A stretch of 11,341 nt of DNA, from positions 1-11,341 of the forward strand of contig JABABC010000181.1 of the NCBI GenBank assembly GCA_014238445.1, in the 5' to 3' direction. This document shows, one piece after another, positions 1 to 7,557 of the stretch (position 1 is its first letter; each line of letters starts with the position of its first letter). The notes under the pieces are model-generated. The model was not told the DNA's origin and did not search any database. It saw nothing but the letters and a program-made list of their open reading frames with translations. Origin of the DNA: Coxiellaceae bacterium (lineage in GTDB: Bacteria > Pseudomonadota > Gammaproteobacteria > Coxiellales > Coxiellaceae). A program made the translations under genes and the position numbers.

Positions 1-766
1 CTAAATCTTCAGTAGCCACATTGCCTGCAGCGCCGGGTGCAAAAGGGCAGCCTCCTAATCCTGCTGCGGCTGAGTCAAACGTGGTGATGCCAGCTTGCAG
101 TGCTGCGTAGATGTTGGTTAGGGCTTGTCCGTAGGTGTTATGGCAGTGCAGCGCTAATGTATACATTGGAACATGTTTGGCAACCGCATCGATCACGGTC
201 AGTAGTTGGCGTGGGGTCGCCTTACCCAGCGTTTCCCCCAGCGCAAGGCTATCTACGCCCAGTTGATGGAGGTGTTGGGTGATCTCGCTCACCACGGAGG
301 GTGAGGTGGAGCCCTCATAGGGACAGTCTGTGATGCAAGAAACATAGGCTCGTATGCGAATATTGTGATGCTTTGCTAGTGAAGCGATCTGTTCAATCGT
401 CTGTAGGCTTTCTGTGATACTCATACCGGTGTTTTTCTGTGAGAAGGTATTGGATGCAGCGGTAAATACGGCAATATCTTTAGCGCCACAAGCGATGGCT
501 TGCTCTAATCCGTGGATATTCGGGACGAGGACAGGGTAGCGAATCTTGTGATGGTTCTGGAGTTGTTGGAGCACTGTTACGTGGTCGGCCATTTGAGGGA
601 CTTTGCTGGGTGAGACAAAGCTGGTGGCTTCGATGGTGTGCGCACCCGCTTCAGCCAGAGCCTGGATGAAGGTGATTTTGATTGTTGTTGGGATGAAGGG
701 GGTGAGGGCCTGGAGTCCGTCGCGAGGACCGACTTCAATGAGGTTGATGGCTTTGGGTAATGTCAT
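1..766 (-). CDS. mvaB: Hydroxymethylglutaryl-CoA lyase, 3' end cut by window edge
   Basis: This enzyme cleaves (S)-3-hydroxy-3-methylglutaryl-CoA to acetyl-CoA and acetoacetate, the last step of leucine degradation, in the cytoplasm. The 255 visible residues cover most of the TIM barrel. They include GPRDGLQ (13-19, catalytic Arg and metal-binding Asp), the CPYEG segment (148-152), the metal-binding HCH (207-209) and the active-site loop GLGGCPFAPGAAGN (236-249) with the catalytic Cys at 240. About 45 residues should lie beyond the left edge, since family members are usually near 300 residues. The ATG at 766 is the only good start, with a weak AGGCAG-like ribosome site upstream. Two usual residues differ: the LGDT motif reads LGET (176-179), and HCHD reads HCHN (207-210). 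No other leucine-pathway gene is visible; the rest could lie to the left. The family is clear, and the exact substrate slightly less so because of these changes. Confidence 0.9.
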   Translation of the reverse strand, partial: MTLPKAINLIEVGPRDGLQALTPFIPTTIKITFIQALAEAGAHTIEATSFVSPSKVPQMADHVTVLQQLQNHHKIRYPVLVPNIHGLEQAIACGAKDIAVFTAASNTFSQKNTGMSITESLQTIEQIASLAKHHNIRIRAYVSCITDCPYEGSTSPSVVSEITQHLHQLGVDSLALGETLGKATPRQLLTVIDAVAKHVPMYTLALHCHNTYGQALTNIYAALQAGITTFDSAAAGLGGCPFAPGAAGNVATEDL

Positions 767-798
767 GTCAATGCTGCCTGCGTGATTGTCCTACAAAT

Positions 799-827
799 AA
801 CATACCTGAAGCTTTTTCCATTGACAA
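799..827 (-). promoter_or_regulatory. Probable sigma70-type promoter of mvaB
   Basis: Reading the minus strand, a TTGTCA -35 box (822-827) and a TATGTT -10 box (799-804) are separated by exactly 17 bases. The predicted transcript would start near 792 and give a leader of roughly 26 bases before the mvaB ATG. The match to consensus is good but was found by eye. The perfect palindrome TTAATGCATTAA (829-840) sits just upstream of the -35 box and could be an operator or chance. Confidence 0.45.
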
Positions 828-846
828 TTTAATGCATTAAGTCAGT

Positions 847-1170
847 TTATTGACTGGCCTGAAGCTGCTTGATTTCTTTTTGTAGGCCAGCCGTTGTTTC
901 TTTATTTTGTGCTTGTAATTGTTCAATTTCAGTTTGTAAGTGAGCTAGTTGATTTTGAATAGCTGTTTGTTGGGCCGCTACCTCCTTTTTATTGTGAGTT
1001 TGAGCGGCTTGAATCTGTGGGGCAATGCTATCGGACACCTGTTGAATGTGTTGTTGGATGCTCGTTAATGAATCCTTGATGTCACTGGATGGTGCGCCAT
1101 CTGCTGCGAACAAGGCTGTAGGCGATAAAAAAATTGCTGATAAAACAAGGGGTAAAAGTATTTTTTTCAT
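847..1170 (-). CDS. Small secreted Gln-rich coiled-coil protein, unknown function
   Basis: I do not recognise this 107-residue protein. The N-terminus is a classical Sec signal peptide: MKK, a hydrophobic core (residues 4-20) and a likely signal peptidase I site after ALFA (19-22). The mature part of about 85 residues has no transmembrane segment. From about residue 30 to the end it is heptad-like and very rich in Gln (about 19 residues), with regularly spaced Leu and Ile, as expected of a long alpha-helical coiled coil. It ends without an outer-membrane anchor or Cys, so a soluble periplasmic location is likely. A function by analogy with other small periplasmic coiled-coil proteins would be speculation. 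It lies between moaD-like and mvaB on the same strand, 84 bases after the first and 80 before the second. No good Shine-Dalgarno precedes the ATG, but the signal peptide supports this start. Confidence 0.75.
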   Translation of the reverse strand: MKKILLPLVLSAIFLSPTALFAADGAPSSDIKDSLTSIQQHIQQVSDSIAPQIQAAQTHNKKEVAAQQTAIQNQLAHLQTEIEQLQAQNKETTAGLQKEIKQLQASQ

Positions 1171-1254
1171 AACGGGTTAACTGGGATTGGTGGCTGTTTT
1201 AGGCATATTAACATCAAACCCTTAACAAAATATTAAATAAGGCGATAAGATCAC

Positions 1255-1533
1255 TCACCCACCCGCCATGGGTGATAGCACGGTGATCTGGTCATTATCA
1301 GTCAACTGGTGTTGTGTTGTGTCACCAACTTTTTGTTGGTTGACCATATAGACCAGAAAAGAGGGTGTGGTTTGGGATGGGTTATGAAAGAGCGTTCGGG
1401 TATTGTTTGGGCAAACTTCAATCAGTTGTTCGATAGCGTGTTGTAGTGTGGCGCCTTGTTTGACCTCGAGTGCTAGAGTGTCGCAGTTGAGTCTTTGGTT
1501 TAAGGGGAGGTGGAAGTGAAACGTGATATTCAT
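1255..1533 (-). CDS. MoaD/ThiS-family ubiquitin-like sulfur carrier
   Basis: This 92-residue protein fits the beta-grasp sulfur-carrier family. It has a short N-terminal strand (ITFHFHLPLN), a predicted helix at 29-40 (TLQHAIEQLIEV), a late strand VYMVNQQKV (61-69) and the family signature at the C-terminus, DQITVLSPMAGG (81-92). In such proteins the terminal Gly-Gly is adenylated and converted to a thiocarboxylate that donates sulfur. The SPMAGG ending resembles molybdopterin synthase small subunits (MoaD) more than ThiS. No MoaE, MoeB, ThiF-like or thiazole gene is next to it, so the pathway it serves cannot be fixed from the window. The start is well supported: AAGGA lies 6 bases upstream of the ATG on the minus strand. 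It is divergent from der. Confidence 0.8.
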   Translation of the reverse strand: MNITFHFHLPLNQRLNCDTLALEVKQGATLQHAIEQLIEVCPNNTRTLFHNPSQTTPSFLVYMVNQQKVGDTTQHQLTDNDQITVLSPMAGG

Positions 1534-1689
1534 GAGAGATCCTTGTCGTAATGAAGTTCAGCGTTATTACCTTAAAGTGTCGTGGATGTGGCTGCAACCC
1601 GCTAGGCAGGAATAAACCGTAGGAATGAGGCTGTTATTTTGCCATTGATCAGGTAGACTAGGCGCTCTTTTTCCATAGAGATAGTCATC

Positions 1690-3012
1690 ATGTTACCGGT
1701 TGTTACTTTGGTGGGGCGCCCTAATGTTGGGAAGTCCACACTGTTTAATCATCTCACTAAAACGAAAAACGCATTGGTATACGATATGCCTGGTGTGACA
1801 CGTGATCGGCAATATGGTCAGGGGCAGGTAGGACCGTCTCCGTATATTGTCATTGATACCGGTGGGTTAGCCGAACCAGATCACCCTCAGATCAGCGAAA
1901 TGACAGATCCTCAGGTTAACCAGGCAATGGATGAAGCGGATGTAATCTTATTCATGATTGATGCGCAAGATGGTGTCACTAATGCGGATGAAGATATCGC
2001 ACTCTATTTACGTCAAACGCATGCCGATAAAGTCCGCGTGGTAATTAATAAATCCGATCGAGATGATGTGACTGCCATTGTTGCTGAATGTTATGCCCTT
2101 GGGTTAGGAGCAGCAGTAGCGATTGCGGCAACCATCGGTCGTGGTATTGAGACTGTGATGGCAGAGGTCTTGCCTGAGGCAACTGACTCTGAGTTAACTG
2201 CTGATGATTGCGTGGGTATTCCTATTGCGATTGTGGGTCGTCCTAATGTGGGTAAGTCCACATTGATTAATCGTATTTTGGGTGAAGAGCGCGTGGTGGT
2301 TTTAGATCATCCAGGAACCACTCGAGATAGTATCCCCGTGCCTTTTGAGCGTCGTGGGAAAACCTACACGTTAATTGATACTGCGGGGGTGCGTCGCCGA
2401 GGTAAAGTGTCAGAAGTGATTGAAAAGTTTTCTATTGTTAAAACGCTGCAAGCGATGCAGCATGCGAATATCATTGTCGTTGTGATTGATGCACGTGACG
2501 GTCTGACGGATCAAGATTTAAAACTCATTGGGCGAGTGTGTAATTTAGGAAAAGGATTAGTGGTCGCTATTAATAAATGGGATGGCATGGATGAGTATGA
2601 TCGTGATCAAGTGATGCAGGCTTTAGATCGTCAATTAAGCTTTGTGCCATTTGCGCGTCGATATCATATCTCTGCGCTGCATGGGACAGGCGTCGGTTGT
2701 TTATTTAATGCGATTGATGAAATCAATCAATCCGTTTCTCAAGCTTTACCCACAGCGAAACTGACACGAGCACTTGAAAAAGCGGTGCAGTTGCATCAGC
2801 CTCCGCTGGTTAAGGGGCGCAGGATGAAGTGTCGTTATGCGCACATTGGGAGTCGTTTTCCGTTGGTGATTGTGATTCATGGTAAGCAATTACGTGCAAT
2901 GCCTGGCTCGTATCGTCGTTATTTATCAAATTATTTTCGTGAAACCTTTCAATTGAAAGGGTTGCCAGTTGTGATCGAGTGTCGAGAGGATAGTAACCCT
3001 TATGATGTTTAA
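1690..3012 (+). CDS. der: Ribosome-assembly GTPase Der (EngA)
   Basis: Der is an essential GTPase that helps the 50S ribosomal subunit mature in the cytoplasm. This 440-residue protein has the diagnostic two G domains in tandem. Domain 1 has GRPNVGKS (9-16), DTGG (56-59) and NKSD (120-123). Domain 2 has GRPNVGKS (183-190), DTAG (230-233), NKWD (295-298) and SA (328-329). The last 90 or so residues form the KH-like domain, with the typical RYAH, VIHG and SYRRYL segments and the NPY near the end (437-438 NP, then Y). Length and motifs are normal. The ATG has a weak GAGA-like ribosome site about 10 bases upstream. In enterobacteria der commonly follows bamB; here the upstream neighbour is a divergent moaD-like gene, and waaF follows after 68 bases. 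The stop codon lies within a small palindrome (3005-3016). Confidence 0.97.
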   Translation: MLPVVTLVGRPNVGKSTLFNHLTKTKNALVYDMPGVTRDRQYGQGQVGPSPYIVIDTGGLAEPDHPQISEMTDPQVNQAMDEADVILFMIDAQDGVTNADEDIALYLRQTHADKVRVVINKSDRDDVTAIVAECYALGLGAAVAIAATIGRGIETVMAEVLPEATDSELTADDCVGIPIAIVGRPNVGKSTLINRILGEERVVVLDHPGTTRDSIPVPFERRGKTYTLIDTAGVRRRGKVSEVIEKFSIVKTLQAMQHANIIVVVIDARDGLTDQDLKLIGRVCNLGKGLVVAINKWDGMDEYDRDQVMQALDRQLSFVPFARRYHISALHGTGVGCLFNAIDEINQSVSQALPTAKLTRALEKAVQLHQPPLVKGRRMKCRYAHIGSRFPLVIVIHGKQLRAMPGSYRRYLSNYFRETFQLKGLPVVIECREDSNPYDV

Positions 3013-3080
3013 ACATATTCTTTTTTTCTTTATACATAAACCGTGTCACCTTATGCCTTGTTTTTTTCTAAGAGCTCATT

Positions 3081-4118
3081 ATGTCTGTGCCTAGTGATTC
3101 ACCGAAAATTTTAGTGATAGGTCCTTCTTGGGTCGGTGATATGGTGATGACACAGTCATTGTGTGCTGCGCTGCATACAGTGCATACTAATCCGCGTATT
3201 GATATTATGGCGCCTCAGTGGAGTTCTTCGGTGATTGCTCGTATGCCTGGTGTTCGTGATGCTGTATCGCATGACATTCAACATGGTGAGTTGGCGTGGG
3301 GAAAACGTCGAATGTTAGGTCGTCAGCTGCGTGAGTGTGCTTATGATCAAGCCATTGTGATTCCGGGCTCTTTAAAGTCAGCTTTGGTTCCCTGGTTTGC
3401 TCGTATCCCTCTGCGTACAGGTTTTTTAGGTGAGCAACGGTATGGTTTATTGAACGACTATCGTCGATTAGATAAAAAAGCGCTACCCACTATGTTAGAT
3501 CGATTGTTGTATTTAGCACAACCGTCAAGTCAGAAAACACTTCAGTCTGAGGATTATTATCCCGTATTAGAAACGCAAGATGCTACTGCGGCGTTACACC
3601 GATTGGCTATGGCTAATCAAGGAGGCCAACCTATTTTAGCACTGTGTCCTGGCGCTGAGTTTGGTGAATCGAAGCGTTGGCCTGTGGAGCATTATGCAAC
3701 GATTGCACGGAAAAAACTCGAGGAAGGGTGGCAGGTGTGGTTGTTTGGTTCTGCCAATGATCAGGCGGTGACCGCAGCGATTAACTACCAGTGTCAGGAT
3801 CAATGTCATGATTTGGCTGGCCGCACACAACTAGGTGAGGCGATTGACTTATTATCGATTGCAGATGTCGTGGTGACGAATGATTCTGGTCTGATGCATG
3901 TGGCCTGTGCGTTGGGGCGTCGTGTGATCAGCTTGTTTGGCTCGTCTTCTTCTAAGCATACTCCACCTTTATCTGCACAAGCACATAGCTTGTCTTTGGA
4001 TTTGCCTTGTCAGCCGTGTTTTAAACGTGAGTGCCCATTACAACACGGGAATTGCATGAAGCAGCTTTCACCGGATCGCGTCATACCCTTAATCCATGAA
4101 GTCATGCGAGATTCTTAG
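3081..4118 (+). CDS. waaF: ADP-heptose:LPS heptosyltransferase II (WaaF)
   Basis: WaaF adds the second L-glycero-D-manno-heptose to the LPS inner core at the cytoplasmic face of the inner membrane. This 345-residue GT9 protein carries the hallmark N-terminus ILVIGPSWVGDMVM (10-23), the acceptor-side stretch KSALVPWFARIPLRTG (99-114), RYGLLND (120-126), the donor-binding segment CPGAEFGESKRWP (189-201) and TNDSGLMHVA (266-275). All of these match my memory of E. coli WaaF closely. Near the C-terminus is a Cys cluster (310, 313, 318, 325), which I recall from many non-enteric WaaF proteins. No signal peptide or transmembrane helix is seen, as expected for a peripheral enzyme. It shares the strand with der but not an obvious function; a shared transcript is possible across the 68-base gap. 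Confidence 0.95.
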   Translation: MSVPSDSPKILVIGPSWVGDMVMTQSLCAALHTVHTNPRIDIMAPQWSSSVIARMPGVRDAVSHDIQHGELAWGKRRMLGRQLRECAYDQAIVIPGSLKSALVPWFARIPLRTGFLGEQRYGLLNDYRRLDKKALPTMLDRLLYLAQPSSQKTLQSEDYYPVLETQDATAALHRLAMANQGGQPILALCPGAEFGESKRWPVEHYATIARKKLEEGWQVWLFGSANDQAVTAAINYQCQDQCHDLAGRTQLGEAIDLLSIADVVVTNDSGLMHVACALGRRVISLFGSSSSKHTPPLSAQAHSLSLDLPCQPCFKRECPLQHGNCMKQLSPDRVIPLIHEVMRDS

Positions 4119-4322
4119 TCGCCTTGCAGGTTAAATAGAATAGGTATTTTTTATCGTGATAGGTCGTGTGTTGTTTGGAGTATGCAGTTAGTTTTTCAAG
4201 TGTGTATCGCATGCGGATAGGGTCAGCTTGCGTTGTGTCATGTTCCCCTTTAGGATGTTGTTTTTTGAATGCACTTGGGTATTTTGGATGGGGTGCTGCA
4301 TTAATCAAAGGGAGTGTCTTAT
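4119..4322. other. Gap between waaF and permease gene; no convincing gene
   Basis: This stretch of about 200 bases holds no ORF I would accept on either strand. It contains T-rich runs (for example near 4147-4153 and 4261-4267), but I found no strong hairpin followed by a T-run for waaF and no promoter matching consensus at both boxes. The downstream operon presumably has its promoter here. The ribosome site AAAGGGAG at its end (4307-4314) serves the permease. Confidence 0.4.
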
Positions 4323-5894
4323 ATGACTGTATCTCGTCATATTTCTAGAGCAGGTATTTTAGCAGCAGCTATGGGAGGGATGGTTGGTTCTGGCTGGTTG
4401 TTTGGTCCTTTTTTAGCCGCCAAAATGGCAGGCCCCGCCAGTGTTTTATCGTGGGCATTAGGCGGTGTGTTAATGATGGTGATTGCGCTAACGTTTGCCG
4501 AGTTGGTGTCCACTTTTCCTTCGCAGGGTAGTATGGTGCGTTTTACGCATCTGAGTCATGGCACCTTGACGAGTTTTACATTAGCGTGGGTAGCTTGGCT
4601 GGCTTCAGTGATGGTCGCGCCCATTGAGACCTCGGCAGCTTTGCAATACATGGGGCATGTCTGGCCCCTATTAGTTGTGCACCACGCTAGTGGATTGATC
4701 TTATCGCCGTTAGGTATTGTTATTGCCGCCATTGTGATGTTCGTCTTATGTGTGATTAATTATTTTGGTGCGAATGTTATTTCTAAAGGTAATGTCACCA
4801 TTGTGTTATGGAAGGTGGCTATTCCGGTGATTACGATTATCATATTATTGCCAACCCACTTTTCATGGCAGCCCTTTGTGGCTAAAACGGGATTCTTTCC
4901 GTCAGGATGGCATGGGGTTTTATCCGCCTTACCATTAGCGGGTGTGGTGTTTTCGTTCATTGGGTTTAGTCCTGCGTTGCAGTTGGCAGGCGAAGCCAAA
5001 GACCCTGCTCGTACCATTCCTTTTTCCATTGTGTGTGCGATTGGTTTAGTGATTGTTTTGTATGTGGTGTTGCAGGTGGTGTTTGTGGGTGCTTTGCCTG
5101 CTTCCAGCTATGCGGGGGGTTGGTCGCACCTGCATTTTGCAGGTGATGCAGGACCTATTGCTGGCTTGTTAGTAGGGTTTGGTTTTATGTTATGGCTGAA
5201 GGTGATCATGATTGATGCAGTGGTTTCCCCCATTGGCACCGCATATATCTATACAGCTTCCACGGCTCGTATGAATATCGCTATGAGTGATAACGGTTAC
5301 TTGCCGAGTGGTATGACCTGGTTAAATCGCTATCGTTCACCTTGGATGGCAATAACGACCAACTATGTGTTGGGTATGATCTGCTTTTTACCCTTTCCAG
5401 GTTGGCAATCTATGGTGGGTTTCTTAGTGATTTGCTTTGTCTTAGCCTATGCGATTGGTCCGATTGCGTGTTTGACATTGCGACATACAGCACCAGATTT
5501 AACGCGTTGTTTTAAAGTACCTTTCGTTAATATAACCACCTATGCTGCGTTCACTATTTGTAACTTGATGATTTATTGGACAGGCTGGTCGGTTGTTTCT
5601 AAATTACTGGTTGTTACGTTTCTGGGGTATGTTTTTTTATGGCTCTATGCTTGCTGTTCTAAAACAATAACTGATCTTTCATTGAAGCAGGGAATATGGT
5701 TGTTCCCTTATCTCGTTGGTTTGGGTGTTTTGTCGTATGGTGGTGATTATGGTGGTCAACATTGGATGCATTTCGGTATGGATATGATTTACGTAGCCCT
5801 GTTTTCTTTAGTGATCTTTATGATGGCAGTTTACTGCGGTGTCTCTCGTGGTTTATTGTCACAAGAGGCTATTGAGGCTGCTCAGTCACCTTGA
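4323..5894 (+). CDS. APC-family amino-acid permease, YveA-like (possible aspartate:H+ symporter)
   Basis: This is a polytopic inner-membrane transporter of 523 residues with roughly 12-14 hydrophobic segments. The first segment contains the broken-helix Gly motif GGMVGSGW (18-25), typical of the amino acid-polyamine-organocation superfamily. A second signature is FSFIGFSPALQLAGEAKDPARTIP (210-233), with the conserved Glu and Pro-x-Arg. The segments AELVSTFPSQG and the 'SAWLF'-like GSGWLF resemble B. subtilis YveA, described as an aspartate:proton symporter, but the substrate cannot be read from sequence. I chose the ATG at 4323: AAAGGGAG ends 8 bases before it. An in-frame GTG at 4314 lies inside that ribosome site and is unlikely. 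The stop overlaps the next gene's ATG by one base (TGATG), suggesting translational coupling. It heads the cluster; ald further downstream also handles an amino acid. Confidence 0.87.
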   Translation: MTVSRHISRAGILAAAMGGMVGSGWLFGPFLAAKMAGPASVLSWALGGVLMMVIALTFAELVSTFPSQGSMVRFTHLSHGTLTSFTLAWVAWLASVMVAPIETSAALQYMGHVWPLLVVHHASGLILSPLGIVIAAIVMFVLCVINYFGANVISKGNVTIVLWKVAIPVITIIILLPTHFSWQPFVAKTGFFPSGWHGVLSALPLAGVVFSFIGFSPALQLAGEAKDPARTIPFSIVCAIGLVIVLYVVLQVVFVGALPASSYAGGWSHLHFAGDAGPIAGLLVGFGFMLWLKVIMIDAVVSPIGTAYIYTASTARMNIAMSDNGYLPSGMTWLNRYRSPWMAITTNYVLGMICFLPFPGWQSMVGFLVICFVLAYAIGPIACLTLRHTAPDLTRCFKVPFVNITTYAAFTICNLMIYWTGWSVVSKLLVVTFLGYVFLWLYACCSKTITDLSLKQGIWLFPYLVGLGVLSYGGDYGGQHWMHFGMDMIYVALFSLVIFMMAVYCGVSRGLLSQEAIEAAQSP

Positions 5895-6733
5895 TGGATC
5901 TAAAGAATAGGCATCCAGAGATCTCAGTCATTATCCCCACCTATAACCGAGCCCATTGTTTAGGGCGTGCTTTGGATTCAGTCTTCCAACAAACCTTTTC
6001 GTCATTGGAGTGCCATGTGATCGATGATGGTTCATCGGATCATACGCAAGAAGTGTTAACGGCTTACCCAGATGTTTCGGTGACCTTATTGGCAAAACAA
6101 TCAGGGGTCAGTGCAGCCCGGAATGTGGGTATTCAAAAAGCCCGTGGTGAGTGGATTGCTTTTTTAGATTCAGATGACGTTTGGCTTCCGACCAAATTGG
6201 CCCGTCAAATGGCTGTGATTAAGTCCCAGTCTGATGTGCGTTGGGTGCATACCAATGAAATTTGGATTCGCTCGGGTGTTCGAGTTAACCCCAAGAAAAA
6301 ACACGAAAAAAAAGGTGGTTGGATTTATCTCCATTGCTTGCCTCGCTGTGTTGTATCACCATCCAGCGTGTTACTGCATCGTTCGGTATTGAACTCTGTG
6401 GGGGTGTTTGATGAACAATTACCTGCTTGTGAAGACTATGACTTATGGCTTAGAATCGCAGCTCACTATCCAGTGGTCTATGTGGAAGAGCCGTGTTTAG
6501 TGAAGTATGGTGGGCACGCCGACCAACTGTCTCGTCAATACTGGGGGATGGATCGATTTTGCGTGCAAGCATTAATAAAACAACTGGACGCCGGTGATTT
6601 ATCGCTTGAGTATCAGGTTGCCACACGAGCCATGCTGGAAGAAAAGTTAGAGATTTTATTGGCGGGGGCGAAAAAGCGTCAACAGCATGAGCGAGTAACA
6701 GTGTATGAACAACAGCGAGAAAAATACTGCTAA
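5894..6733 (+). CDS. Family 2 glycosyltransferase
   Basis: This cytoplasmic GT-A-fold glycosyltransferase has 279 residues and transfers a sugar from a nucleotide donor to an unknown acceptor. The first half is canonical: VSVIIPTYNRA-like strand (11-20), IDDGSSDHT (43-51, donor base binding), SGVSAARNVGI (70-80) and the metal-binding LDSDD (91-95). The probable catalytic base region is CEDYDLWLR (179-187), followed by a conserved late segment at 200-206. No membrane helix is present. The last 60 or so residues are helical and charged, ending KYC. Residues 134-140 form a Lys-rich patch encoded by A6 (6296-6301) and A8 (6306-6313) runs. The ATG at 5894 overlaps the permease stop by one base; a TTG at 5891 is a less likely start. 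No other sugar-polymer genes flank it, and it overlaps the next gene by 29 bases, so its acceptor may be tied to the two genes that follow. Confidence 0.9.
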   Translation: MDLKNRHPEISVIIPTYNRAHCLGRALDSVFQQTFSSLECHVIDDGSSDHTQEVLTAYPDVSVTLLAKQSGVSAARNVGIQKARGEWIAFLDSDDVWLPTKLARQMAVIKSQSDVRWVHTNEIWIRSGVRVNPKKKHEKKGGWIYLHCLPRCVVSPSSVLLHRSVLNSVGVFDEQLPACEDYDLWLRIAAHYPVVYVEEPCLVKYGGHADQLSRQYWGMDRFCVQALIKQLDAGDLSLEYQVATRAMLEEKLEILLAGAKKRQQHERVTVYEQQREKYC

Positions 6734-7553
6734 TCAGCCTCGAGTGACGATTCAGGTGGCGTTGCCTTGTGAAGCACGTCCTTTGATTGATCGTTATCGA
6801 TTGAAGCGTCTTGATGGGGCAGCCTTTACCCGATATCGGAATGCTGAGTCATCATTGGAGCTAGTGGTGAGTGGTGTAGGTAAGTTGAATGCAGCAATAG
6901 CATTAGCGCATAGCATGGGCTCTAATAGTCACCCAGAATGGCATGCGTTTCTCAATGTCGGGATTGCAGGCTCTGCACAATTTTCCGTGGGTGATTGTGT
7001 GATGGCACACAAGGTCATTGATACAGCCACACGACATGTATGGTATCCCTTGCTCATGAAGCGTTCTATCATGCCAACCGCCTCATTGTCTTGCTATGAC
7101 CAACCACAATCCATTTATGAAGCTCCTTTAATTGATATGGAGTCGGCCGGTTTTATGCACGCGGTGAGTCGGTTAGCGTGCCAAGATCAGGTTCAGTTAA
7201 TTAAAATTATTTCAGATACCGCGGCTGATAATCAGTCAGCTATTCAGCCGGCTCAAGTTTCTCGATGGGTGTCTGATCATTTGGAAGTTATCGATCAGGT
7301 GGTTAAATCGTTATGGGAGCGTTCGACATTAGCGCTCCAGTCTCAGGTGGTATTACGTGATTATGATCAGATCCTAGGGCAGTGGCATTTTACCGTGTAT
7401 CAACAACATCAACTGAGACCGTTGTTACGACGGTGGCAGGTGATTATGGGTGATGATCCTATTTGGGAAAGCTTAGTGGATTGCACGGATGCCTCTACAG
7501 TGTTGCGTGTCATTCAGGAGGCCTTAGCCAGAGCCTCCTATCAATTTGGGTAA
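6705..7553 (+). CDS. Divergent nucleosidase/nucleoside-phosphorylase-like protein with C-terminal extension
   Basis: Residues 14 to about 200 look like the PNP/MTA-SAH nucleosidase fold. ALPCEARPLI (19-28) matches the N-terminal strand and acidic residue (Glu23). NVGIAGS (84-90) matches the Gly-rich loop. DMESAGF (144-150) matches the ribose-binding Met-Glu. IISDTAADN (168-176) carries the catalytic Asp171. These suggest N-glycosidic bond cleavage of a nucleoside, substrate unknown. Compared with E. coli MTAN as I recall it, the stretch between the Gly-rich loop and Met-Glu is about 40 residues shorter, so the base pocket should differ. Residues about 200-282 are an extra, probably helical region that I do not recognise. 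The start at 6705 lies 29 bases inside the glycosyltransferase gene, with a weak GCGAG upstream; a GTG at 6744 is an alternative. The stop is 4 bases before the SPL-like ATG. Confidence 0.75.
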   Translation: MNNSEKNTANQPRVTIQVALPCEARPLIDRYRLKRLDGAAFTRYRNAESSLELVVSGVGKLNAAIALAHSMGSNSHPEWHAFLNVGIAGSAQFSVGDCVMAHKVIDTATRHVWYPLLMKRSIMPTASLSCYDQPQSIYEAPLIDMESAGFMHAVSRLACQDQVQLIKIISDTAADNQSAIQPAQVSRWVSDHLEVIDQVVKSLWERSTLALQSQVVLRDYDQILGQWHFTVYQQHQLRPLLRRWQVIMGDDPIWESLVDCTDASTVLRVIQEALARASYQFG

Positions 7554-7557
7554 ATAT

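Noticed and set aside
3005..3040. Terminator at the end of der (ATGTTTAAACAT followed by a T-run)
   Set aside because: The palindrome is all AT but for two bases and has no room for a loop, so the stem would be very weak.
2810..3049. Minus-strand ORF over the end of der
   Set aside because: It is antisense to the conserved KH-like domain of der and has no ribosome site or recognisable content.
4102..4308. Minus-strand ORF of 68 codons in the waaF-permease gap
   Set aside because: It begins only with TTG, has no Shine-Dalgarno, runs into the 3' end of waaF and shows no domain or signal I recognise.
4314..4322. GTG start for the permease, three codons upstream
   Set aside because: The GTG overlaps the AAAGGGAG ribosome site, which is ideally spaced for the ATG at 4323.
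4166..4348. Plus-strand ORF of 60 codons in the same gap
   Set aside because: It overlaps the permease start out of frame, has no ribosome site, and its Cys-rich composition looks random.
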